Made by a program: the position numbers and the translations under genes. From the NCBI GenBank assembly GCA_002368175.1, contig AP018173.1:1-64000 (forward strand): a stretch of DNA of 64,000 nucleotides, given 5' to 3'. Under the pieces are notes generated by a model. That model ran no database searches, had not been told where the DNA came from, and saw only the letters and a list, made by a program, of their open reading frames with translations. Positions 15,415-23,500 of this stretch are shown in pieces; the first letter of the stretch is position 1; each line of letters starts with the position of its first letter. This DNA is from Calothrix sp. NIES-2098 (GTDB lineage: Bacteria; Cyanobacteriota; Cyanobacteriia; Cyanobacteriales; Nostocaceae).

Positions 15415-16296
15415 TTAGCTTTTAGGTTTTAGTTTCGGCTTTTCAACTACTGCCGCCGAACTTATTCCTGTTTGGTTCTGATTTTTCTCAATAACTTTCG
15501 GCTTAATCGTTACGTTGCCAGTATTTTGTCGTTTCCTGGCTAACTTACTCTTAAGCACTTCAGCCTTATCTTTCTTGCCAGCTTTCAAGTACTTTGGCGG
15601 TTCATCCTGTGGCATACCTAGCAACGAATCAAAGCCAAACATATCTTTACCTGGAATGAATCGAGCTTTGATTGACACAAACATTGCTTTACCCTGCTGT
15701 TCCTTTTCTAGCTTTGGATTGAATCTAAAAGGTTTTACAGGTGTATCTTTCCATATCAAAGGAATATGGCTAGCTTTCATAAAGTTAACCTTTGATGCTA
15801 GTTCAGCCTGCTTAATATACTCCAGCCGTTCATCACTAAAATTCTTCATTACAGTTATGCATGGTGTTCTACAAACTGGAATAAACTGCCATAACCCTGA
15901 TAACTTAAATTCAAATTCATTCAATTCTTTTGAGATTGAATTCTCTACATTTATTGGCTCGAATGCAACCAATTGAAATGCTATTCTGTGTTGCTGTTCC
16001 CTGCCTGGATAGTGGGTAACTTTAGGATAAACAATCAATTTCTGTCTACTAATACCTGTAGATTCTATTTCTTTTCTTAACCCATTAAAAGATGCTAATT
16101 TGCTCCGTGATGAGCCAAGGGGTAATAGGTTGTATTGGTACTGCCCTATTGTGATATTTGCAATATATTTATTTCTTTCATCATCCTTAATGAAAGTGAC
16201 ATCGCCAGTCACAATGCCAACTGCTTGAAATATCCCTGTGGGTGTTTCCTGTTTGGTTTCTGTTGGCTGTTCTATTTCTGCTTGTTCGGTAGACAT
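15415..16296 (-). CDS. Hypothetical protein, possibly nucleic-acid binding
   Basis: 293 residues from the ATG at 16296 (MSTEQAEIEQPTETKQ); the longer frame to 16377 lacks support. After an acidic low-complexity start, TGIFQAVGIVTGDVTFIKDD...YIANITIGQYQYNLLP looks like a small beta barrel. The C-terminus is rich in lysine and proline (KPKVIEKNQNQTG...KPKLKPKS), suggesting nucleic-acid contact. Two cysteines lie in VCRTPCITV. I do not recognise the family. It converges on the end of CRISPR array 2 but shows no Cas motif. Confidence 0.6.
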   Translation of the reverse strand: MSTEQAEIEQPTETKQETPTGIFQAVGIVTGDVTFIKDDERNKYIANITIGQYQYNLLPLGSSRSKLASFNGLRKEIESTGISRQKLIVYPKVTHYPGREQQHRIAFQLVAFEPINVENSISKELNEFEFKLSGLWQFIPVCRTPCITVMKNFSDERLEYIKQAELASKVNFMKASHIPLIWKDTPVKPFRFNPKLEKEQQGKAMFVSIKARFIPGKDMFGFDSLLGMPQDEPPKYLKAGKKDKAEVLKSKLARKRQNTGNVTIKPKVIEKNQNQTGISSAAVVEKPKLKPKS

Positions 16297-16466
16297 TTTG
16301 ATAAAATCCCTAATGTTCCCAGTTGAAAAGCCATGTATCAATTGTATGGCTGTATCCTTACAATAGCTTTGAACCACTGGTTAGTTTGCAGCTAGCCAGT
16401 GGTTATGTCACTTTGATTCAACTTTCTATCGCTCTAATTGGTTCAATCCTGTCAGATTGATGTCTT

Positions 16467-16682
16467 GTGGATTTATTAAGACATGGTATTGAGCATTTTG
16501 GTTATGCCAATCTATATGACTGTGACGGTGAAAACGGGAGCTACGCTTACTTACTGAAAGACCCCAAACTCTTTAGACAACGATTCACTATTAAGGGCAA
16601 GCAGCCGATATTCTGGAAACCCCAGGATGCAAGTGAACAACGCATATTTGCTGCTGCATGGCAGCTAATCAATAAAGGCTGA
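16467..16682 (+). CDS. Small hypothetical protein
   Basis: 71 residues from a GTG; an in-frame stop just upstream rules out a longer form. The product (HFGYANLYDCDGENGSYAYLLKDPKLFRQRF, then FWKPQDASEQRIFAAAWQLI) looks like a compact folded domain, but I do not know it. It is divergent from the hypothetical gene ending at 15415. The first base pairs of its 3' flank contain an imperfect hairpin (GGGGCAT...ATGCCC-like). Confidence 0.4.
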   Translation: MDLLRHGIEHFGYANLYDCDGENGSYAYLLKDPKLFRQRFTIKGKQPIFWKPQDASEQRIFAAAWQLINKG

Positions 16683-16990
16683 TTCTAGGGGCATTCCATC
16701 CACAGGATGAATTGTATTGCCTAGTGATTTTAAGCCCCTAGAAGGGCATCCTAAAGGTGGCATGAGATGTACACCTTGAATCATAAATGCGATCGTATTC
16801 TTCAAAAAGTGCGATCGCTTTTTCTTAAAAGCCAATGCTGAGAAATACGCCTGCTCAACATTGCCTCTCAAGAACTTTGCTATACAAGGATTATGACAAC
16901 CCTTGGTAAGAAATTAATTACTATAGTTTCTTACTGGAGTTTACTTCGTTGCATTAATATAACAATATTGATATATTTATAAAGGAAGCT
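16683..16990. other. Intergenic region with hairpins
   Basis: About 310 bp without a supported gene. AAAAAGTGCGATCGCTTTTT near 16804-16823 is a HIP1-centred hairpin that could end transcription from either side. The promoter of the toxin-antitoxin pair presumably lies in the last 100 bp. Confidence 0.35.
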
Positions 16991-17392
16991 GTGCCTAAAA
17001 CCCGTGTTGTTTTCTACCAGGAAGAGGAAGGGAAAGTTCCTGTCCTTGAATGGCTGACGCGACTTTTGAAAGAAGACCGCAAAGGTTATGCAAACTGTGT
17101 TGCTCGAATCAAACAATTGGCGGCATCAGGATATGAACTCCGTCGCCCTGTAGCAGATTACTTAAGCGACGGAATATATGAGCTTCGAGCAAAGCATATT
17201 CATGTGCAATACCGCATCCTGTACTTCTTTCATGGGCAAAATGTGGCGATTCTGGCTCACGCTATCACGAAAGAAGAAGCAGCTGTACCACCAATTGATA
17301 TTGAACGAGCGAGCGCTCGAAAGCTTTTATTTGAAAAAAACCCAGAAGCTCATACCTATGTAGAGGAGGAAGATAATGGCTTCGACCAATGA
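16991..17392 (+). CDS. higB: RelE/HigB-like toxin (phage Gp49-like family)
   Basis: 133 residues from a GTG preceded by AAAGGAAG. The pattern VVFYQEEEGKVPVLEWL...ARIKQLAASGYELRRPVADYLSDGIYELRAKHIHVQYRILYFFHGQNVAILAHAITK matches HigB/Gp49-type mRNA interferases, which cleave mRNA on the ribosome. The basic residues after ELRAK and the YRILY strand are characteristic. It overlaps the downstream antitoxin gene by 17 bp, so the order is toxin first, as in HigBA. The C-terminal tail (about 105-133) is longer than in most members. Confidence 0.85.
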   Translation: MPKTRVVFYQEEEGKVPVLEWLTRLLKEDRKGYANCVARIKQLAASGYELRRPVADYLSDGIYELRAKHIHVQYRILYFFHGQNVAILAHAITKEEAAVPPIDIERASARKLLFEKNPEAHTYVEEEDNGFDQ

Positions 17393-17687
17393 TGCAATAA
17401 AAATAATTGATAAGCTGACTAGCAGAGACCCTGAGCTTGAGGCAATGGTAGCAGAAGCTTCAATTAATGCAGAAGTGGCTCAGTTAATTTATGAAGCTAG
17501 AACTTCATCGGGGTTAACACAGAAACAACTGGCTGAACTTATTGGCACAAAACAGCCTGTGATTGCACGGCTGGAAGATGCTGATTACGAGGGACACTCT
17601 CTGTCAATGCTCCAAAAAATCGCTCAGGCTCTTAATCAGCGAGTAGTGATTCATTTGACTCCATTGTCACATGAACAAAGCGCATAG
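17376..17687 (+). CDS. higA: HigA-like XRE-family antitoxin
   Basis: 103 residues. The helix-turn-helix is at about 43-80 (ARTSSGLTQKQLAELIGTKQPVIARLEDADYEGHSLSMLQKIAQAL), a standard Cro/XRE fold. The N-terminus (SRDPELEAMVAEASINAEVAQLIYEAR) is the usual linker of HigA proteins paired with Gp49-type toxins. It overlaps the toxin gene and should neutralise the toxin and repress the operon. The pair probably stabilises the replicon after segregation. Confidence 0.88.
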   Translation: MASTNDAIKIIDKLTSRDPELEAMVAEASINAEVAQLIYEARTSSGLTQKQLAELIGTKQPVIARLEDADYEGHSLSMLQKIAQALNQRVVIHLTPLSHEQSA

Positions 17688-17717
17688 TGACATATAGGTG
17701 ACAATGCTTTCATCAGC

Positions 17718-18641
17718 CTAATTTTCTGATGTGAGTTTTTCTAACTCATCCAGAAGCTTTAATATGCGTGTTCTATTCTTCTGAACACTCACTCCTTTAT
17801 TTTTTTGTAGTCGCTTGCTAATCTCAGCTAATCGTTGAGCTAAAACTCTATCTGGTGTTGTTTCTGTTTCAGGTGTCAGTTCTTTTATTTTCGTCTTGAT
17901 TTCGCTTAGAGATAAATTTTCAGCAATAGCTATTTTGAGTAAATCAGAACGTAGCTGTTCTGATTTTACTCGTGCAATTGCTTGAGCTTTAGTGTACTCA
18001 ATCTCGCCCTGCCTCAGTACAGAAAGGATATCGTCAGGAAGATTTAGCAAAGGAATTCGACTAGAGCGGAATGTTCCAGCATTGAAACGTCCTATTTGAG
18101 ACAATACTGTTTCAATCTGTTCAAGTTGAATCAGAACGTTCTGATTCAATTCAATACCTCTTTGTTTTGCGTTGAAAGACTGGTGCAAAATGGACACAAC
18201 TTCACTCGGTTGTATTTCTAAGGAAAGCGACAAAATCTCTAGCACTGCCTCAGTTTCTTCCACTGGATTAAGGTCTTCCCGTTGTAAGTTCTCCATTAAG
18301 GCTACTTGGAGAGCTTGTTTGTCATCCAATTCATGAGAGACAATCGGGATTTCACCTAATCCAACTTCACGCGCAGCCCGTAGCCGTCGTTCACCAGCTA
18401 CTAGCTCATACTCCCCATCATGCAGTGGACGAACTAGCAATGGTTCCAAAATGCCATGTTCTCTGACTGACTGCACTAATTGGGCTAACTTCTCCGGGTC
18501 GAAGTAGCGACGTGGTTGTTTGAGCGGTAATCGAATCTTTTCAATTGGGGCTGTAGTAGATGATGAGTTAGAAGAGCTACTAAGGAAGGCATCAACCGTA
18601 TTTAGCTTTGGTGCTACTCGATTAGATTTTCTTGGTGGCAT
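17718..18641 (-). CDS. parB: ParB-like partition protein
   Basis: 307 residues. The ParB/Srx CTP-binding domain includes IRLPLKQPRRYFDPEKLAQLVQSVREHGILEPLLVRP and the signature AGERRLRAAREVG (near 103-115), followed by MENLQREDLNPVEETEA. A central helix-turn-helix region and a helical C-terminus complete the family plan. It would load at a parS site and be moved by the ParA encoded immediately upstream; the stop of parA and this start share one base. A serine-rich linker (SSSSNSSS) lies near the N-terminus. Confidence 0.9.
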   Translation of the reverse strand: MPPRKSNRVAPKLNTVDAFLSSSSNSSSTTAPIEKIRLPLKQPRRYFDPEKLAQLVQSVREHGILEPLLVRPLHDGEYELVAGERRLRAAREVGLGEIPIVSHELDDKQALQVALMENLQREDLNPVEETEAVLEILSLSLEIQPSEVVSILHQSFNAKQRGIELNQNVLIQLEQIETVLSQIGRFNAGTFRSSRIPLLNLPDDILSVLRQGEIEYTKAQAIARVKSEQLRSDLLKIAIAENLSLSEIKTKIKELTPETETTPDRVLAQRLAEISKRLQKNKGVSVQKNRTRILKLLDELEKLTSEN

Positions 18642-19405
18642 TAAACTTCCTCCAGTTTCTGAGCAATGGCTTCCAGGATTTGGACAGATGGGTGTTTAGG
18701 ATCATAAACCGCCAAGGGCTGTCTTGCCATCGAAGCATCAGCAAAGCTAATTGTTCTAGGAATGGGCGGAAAAATTGGAGCTATAGGACTCAGTTGTTCA
18801 TTGATGCCATCAAGAATAACTTTACCTTGGCTAGTACGGCTTTCGTGCATCATAGGCACTACACCAGCAATCGCCAGTCCAGGATTAATACGTTCTCTTA
18901 CTTGGCGAATAGAGTCTAGCAGTAGTTCCACACCTAAAAAAGCTTTAAAGTGGGTTTGAATTGGTATAAGTACATGAGTAGAAGCTACCAAGCTCAGAAT
19001 ACTAAAAATTCCCAATGTGGGAGGGCAGTCAATGAGTACAAAGTCATAACTGTCTTGCACAGTTAATAATGTTTGCTTGAGCCTCCATTCACGAGCTATT
19101 ACAGAATGAAGTTGTACCTCAATGGCACTCAACAGAATGTTGCTGGGAATCAAGTCTACATCGTGTATATTCTGGTGGAGCGGTAATGGAGCATCTTTTA
19201 ACAACGAATCAGCAATGGTTTGCTTCAACTCGAACGGTTCTAAACCCATGAAGGCAGTAAGTGATGCTTGAGGATCAATATCCACTAGCAAAACTCGATG
19301 TCGCTGTTGAGCCAGCTGATAACCCAAATTCTGCGTCAGGGTGGTTTTACCAGTTCCACCAGCTTGATTAAAAAAAGAAATAATCTTAAGGGACACAGCG
19401 TTCAC
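18641..19405 (-). CDS. parA: ParA-type partition ATPase
   Basis: 254 residues. The deviant Walker A NQAGGTGKTT (about 13-22) keeps the two lysine-equivalent positions only partly; the usual first K is A. VLLVDIDPQASLT and FVLIDCPPTLG complete the nucleotide site. It is of the chromosomal/type Ia size without an N-terminal regulatory helix-turn-helix. It is the first gene of a parAB operon, and a 12-bp palindrome lies 24 bp upstream. One of three ParA-family genes in this window. Confidence 0.9.
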   Translation of the reverse strand: MNAVSLKIISFFNQAGGTGKTTLTQNLGYQLAQQRHRVLLVDIDPQASLTAFMGLEPFELKQTIADSLLKDAPLPLHQNIHDVDLIPSNILLSAIEVQLHSVIAREWRLKQTLLTVQDSYDFVLIDCPPTLGIFSILSLVASTHVLIPIQTHFKAFLGVELLLDSIRQVRERINPGLAIAGVVPMMHESRTSQGKVILDGINEQLSPIAPIFPPIPRTISFADASMARQPLAVYDPKHPSVQILEAIAQKLEEV

Positions 19406-19428
19406 TGATGAAGCAACTAGAGTTAATT

Positions 19429-19440
19429 TAGCTTAAGCTA
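19429..19440. promoter_or_regulatory. TAGCTTAAGCTA palindrome upstream of parAB
   Basis: A perfect 12-bp palindrome lies 24 bp before the parA start, between the divergent parAB and rbp genes. It is a possible autoregulatory operator, or a parS variant if further copies exist. Confidence 0.35.
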
Positions 19441-19751
19441 TTGCTACTGATGATTGTCTGGAATGTCATAATAATTACATACTTACAAAATAAGATTTCT
19501 GTTGTGAGTGGTTATCATAGACTAAAATCAGTAATTCTGTAAATTTGTCAGTAATTTATTGATAATAAGTAGTGCTAGTAGGCATCACATCAGGGTTAAC
19601 CATCTATTAACTATTTACTGGATGCGTAGATTTACCTTCTATGTCATCCTAGAAAACGAGAGTTAATTCGGTGAAAGTGTTTGTTTTTAGGATTCACAGA
19701 CTTCTCTCCGAAATTTAAATCTCCACACATTTATGATTTTGGAGAAAATCG
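19441..19751. other. Divergent promoter region of parAB and rbp
   Basis: About 310 bp. Cyanobacterial rbp genes typically have long 5' leaders, and the 100 bp before 19752 (ending GGAGAAAATCG) fits one. Direct repeats of CAGTAAT (near 19529 and 19549) are present. No additional gene is visible. Confidence 0.4.
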
Positions 19752-20060
19752 ATGTCAATTTATGTAGGCAACCTCTCTTATGAAGTTACAGAAAATGATC
19801 TTAAGGGGGTTTTTGCTGAATATGGTACTGTAAAGCGGGTTCAACTACCTACTGACAGAGAAACAGGCCGTCCGAGAGGCTTCGCTTTTGTGGAAATGGG
19901 AACAGATGCTGAGGAAGAAGCAGCTATCGAAGCTCTTGATGGTGCTGATTGGATGGGTCGTGGACTCAAAGTTAACAAAGCCAAGCCCAGAGAAGACAGA
20001 GGTTCTTCTGGTGGTAATCGCGGGGGATATGGTGGCGGTGGTGGACGCGGACGCTACTAA
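19752..20060 (+). CDS. rbp: Cyanobacterial RNA-binding protein, RRM plus glycine-rich tail
   Basis: 102 residues. A single RRM has RNP2 (IYVGNLSY, 3-10) and RNP1 (RGFAFVEM, 42-49), followed by a short GGYGGGGGRGRY glycine-rich tail. These proteins bind single-stranded RNA and are mostly cold-induced. GGAG precedes the ATG by nine bases. It is followed by rpsU, the arrangement known for rbpA1-rpsU in Anabaena. A housekeeping-type pair among plasmid partition genes is unexpected and may be an extra copy. Confidence 0.93.
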   Translation: MSIYVGNLSYEVTENDLKGVFAEYGTVKRVQLPTDRETGRPRGFAFVEMGTDAEEEAAIEALDGADWMGRGLKVNKAKPREDRGSSGGNRGGYGGGGGRGRY

Positions 20061-20098
20061 GCTTTGAAACCAAGAATTTTACAAGCCAGTCTTTAGGT

Positions 20099-20121
20099 CA
20101 GACAAGGAGTCTGTCTTTTTT
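20099..20121 (+). terminator. Terminator between rbp and rpsU
   Basis: CAGAC pairs with GTCTG across AAGGA and is followed by TCTTTTTT. It would attenuate read-through from rbp into rpsU. Confidence 0.65.
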
Positions 20122-20175
20122 GCAATGTTAGCGCCTGCTCGCGCCATTGATTAAGTCAATTTAATAGGAGAGATA

Positions 20176-20364
20176 ATGACCCAAATAGTAGTGGGTGACA
20201 ATGAACACATTGAGTCAGCCTTACGTCGGTTTAAGCGAGAAGTTTCCAAAGCCGGGATTTTTCAAGATATGAGGAAACATCGTCACTTTGAAACGCCGAT
20301 TGAAAAATCCAAGCGCAAAAAACTTGCCTTGCACAAACAAAGTAAAAGACGTTTCCGCACTTGA
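20176..20364 (+). CDS. rpsU: Ribosomal protein bS21
   Basis: 62 residues; begins MTQIVVGDNEHIESALRRFK and continues with the basic helix EVSKAGIFQDMRKHRHFETPIEKSKRKK typical of bS21. The protein joins the 30S subunit near the anti-Shine-Dalgarno. AGGAGAG lies six bases before the start. It is linked to rbp as in other cyanobacteria. A chromosomal copy would be expected, so this may be a plasmid-borne paralogue. Confidence 0.95.
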   Translation: MTQIVVGDNEHIESALRRFKREVSKAGIFQDMRKHRHFETPIEKSKRKKLALHKQSKRRFRT

Positions 20365-20389
20365 TAAATGACATAGATATTAATCAATT

Positions 20390-20418
20390 CCCTCAGATAT
20401 TTTATGAGGGTTTTATTT
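20390..20418 (+). terminator. Terminator after rpsU
   Basis: CCCTCA pairs with TGAGGG across a nine-base loop and is followed by TTTTATTTAT. Confidence 0.75.
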
Positions 20419-20571
20419 ATGGAAATCAACACAAGTAATCAAAAAGTAAGAATGAAATTTTCTGAGCTAGCTGAAAATTAATATAGGCAAGAGTTCTGAG
20501 AGCCAATGCTGTTCACTGTTCTTGCCCGGTCGCGGCTTTGCCCTTGGTGTCACCTTTGCTAGATCCAGCCC

Positions 20572-23500
20572 TTATTGACTGGATGGCTTCTGTTTAATAT
20601 CGTCACAGAGATGGCGATCGCTCTCATTCACTGTAGAGTTATTCTTCAAATAATCATGTAACCAATCACAGCCACGTACCAGTAAGCTATCTAAATTATT
20701 GAGATGATTTAGCTCATCCAAATTCCAAAGAATTATAGCGCCATCAGCACTGCTTAAGGCCAGAGTCTTGCCATCATCTGAGAAAGCCGCGCTTAATAAG
20801 CGATCGCTATGCCCAGTTAAAGTTTTGATTAAATTACCATCGTGTGTCCAGAGTTTTACAGTCTTATCATCACTAGCTGTAGCAATTTGATCCCCCTTGG
20901 GTGAGAAACTGACGCCATTAACCTGACCGGTGTGCCCTATCAGCTTTTTGTCCCAGCTAAACTTGCCTTTGTCGTCCCGCCGCCAAAGTATCACCGTTTT
21001 ATCATTACTGCCCGTAGCAATCATTTTGCCATCAGGTGAAAAACTAACGCTCAAAACCCAACTGTTATGCCCTTTGTCTCCTGTAAGAGTTTCATATCTA
21101 TAAAATTCGCCTTTGTTGTCCTGCTTCCAAAGTATCACCGTGTTGTCATCACTAGCTGAAGCAAGCATCTGACTGTCTGGCGACCAAGCTACAGCCTTTA
21201 CCCAGTCATGATGCTTGTTGAGAACTTGATACTTTTTGCTATCTGGCTGTAATATTATGACTTTGTTATCCCTGCTACCCAAAGCAATAAACTTACCGTT
21301 AGGTGAAAAATTTAAGTCGAATATCTGATCGCTGTTCTGAAAAAGTGTTCTCAGGAATTTACCGCCATGTTTCCAGAGGTTCACTGTATTATCATCATTA
21401 GCAGTAACAATTGTCTGACCATTAGGTGAGAAACTAACGTTATTGCCCTCAAAAGTTTTGTTTAAAGTACCATCGAGCTTCGAGAGTTTCACAGTCTTGT
21501 CATTGCTGGCTGAAACGATTATTTTCTCACCAAGTAAGAAATGTACTTTATTAACCTGATCGCTATGAGCATTTAGAGTACTTACCACGCCACTACCAAT
21601 CTGAATTTTCATCTTGCTGTCAGCCCCAGCAGTAGGAATTTTAGCGTTGCGTGAGCAAATCATACTACCAACTTGCCAAAGTTTCATCGTACTGTCAGCA
21701 CTGGCAGAAACTAGGGTCTTACAGTCAGGTGAGAATCTGACACTATAAACTCCATTGGTATGTCCTGATAAAGTTGTCAGTAAGGTACCGTCAGGCTTCC
21801 AAAGCTTTATAGTTTTGTCATCACTAGCTGTAGCAATCATCTTACCGTCCGGAGAGAAAGCCACACTATTGATGCCATCTTTATGTGCTTTAAAATCTTT
21901 TAATAAAGTGCCATCTCGATTCCAGAGTTTTATTTTGTGGTCGCTACCAGCCGCAGCAGCAATTGTCTGGCTATCGGTTGACCAAGCAACATCCCAAACA
22001 AAGTCTTCATAGCCTTTTATAGTATGAAGAAGATTACCATTATATGTCCAGAGTTTTAAAGTACTGTCACGACCACCAGTGGCTATCATCTTACCGTCTG
22101 GTGAGAAAGCGAGACTGTTGACTCCATATTCATGGGCTTTTAGGGTTTTTAAGGGAGTGCCGTCTTGTTTCCAGAGTTTGAGTGTGCCGTCCCGACTTCC
22201 TGTGGCAATTGTCTGCCCATCAGGTGAAAAATCGATACTATAAACTCCCTTATCGTCATCAACTCCCTTACTATGTGTATTGATTTCTTTTAGGAAGGTG
22301 CCATCCCGTCGCCAAAATCTGATGATGCCTTTGAAATCGCCTGAGACAATTATCCGATCATCAGGTGAAAAACTCACACCCAAGACTTTATCTTTATGTC
22401 CTTCAAGAGTTTTGTACAGGCTCCCATCTAGATTCCAGAGTTTTATAGTATGGTCATAACTAGTTGAAGCAATCAACTTACCATCGTGTGAGAAAGTCAC
22501 ACCCCAGATCAAAGCCTGGTGTCCCTCCAAGCGATCGCGTTCTACTATCCAATAAAATGACTGTTGTAGCGCCGCTACAACTTGGGTGCGAAGTTGACTA
22601 TCGCTTTGTGCAGAAGGCAATTTTTTCAGTAATATTCCAGCATGGATACCTTCAAAGAAAGCATCAAATGTTTGCTGTGAGGTAAAAAGTGCTTCTGAAG
22701 TTTTACTAATGGCTATTATTCGGTTTTTTTCTGATTGTTTTCTTTGATACTCTGCTTGGAACGCAAATATTACTGATACGATTGCCAAAAAGGTCATCAT
22801 AGCACTTCCAGCGATCGCCCAGTTTCGTTGTCGTTTCGCGTTATTACGTTGTCGTTCGAGAACATGATTGAGTTCTGCTTCAACCTGTTGTCGTATTTCC
22901 TTTTCTTTTTTCCGTTCTTCTAATTCTCTTACTTGTTGTGACTGTCGGATAAAAGATACTAGATAGTCATGAACTAGTTGATATAAGTCAGCAGGGTCTT
23001 CAGGAATTTTTAACACCAGTCCAGAACCAACTAAAATTTCTAAGACTAGATTTAGTTGTTCTTTTTCTGGGACAATATCTGCTGTTTTTAAATCTTCCGC
23101 TAAATTGTCAGCAGTTTTGAAGGGACGAGTGCCTTTGTCATCTGTTAGTAAATATAAAACTACTCTGGCACAGAGTTCGTTTTCCGAACCACAGTCTTTA
23201 ATAACTTCTTCTAAAAATCGCTCGACCAGTTTTTCTTTTGTTCCCAACTGAAGATATTGATCTAAAGTGGTAATTTTATCTGTTTGGAGTTGCGCTCCGA
23301 CGATTTGTAACTCAATAGGGCGTACCTCGCCAAGTTCGTCTGCTAAATCTTCTACCAATTTATCAATCAACGCAGGCTCTAAGTGAAAGTGGGTTTGCTC
23401 GATCAGACTTTGCACAACAGCTTTAGCATCTACTGACGAGAAATTTCCCAAGTAATAGCGAACATTTTTATCTAAAATATTGTTATTAATGGTTGTAAAA

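Noticed and set aside
16665..16871. 68-codon minus-strand ORF
   Set aside because: It runs through hairpins and a HIP1 site and overlaps the end of the gene at 16467-16682.
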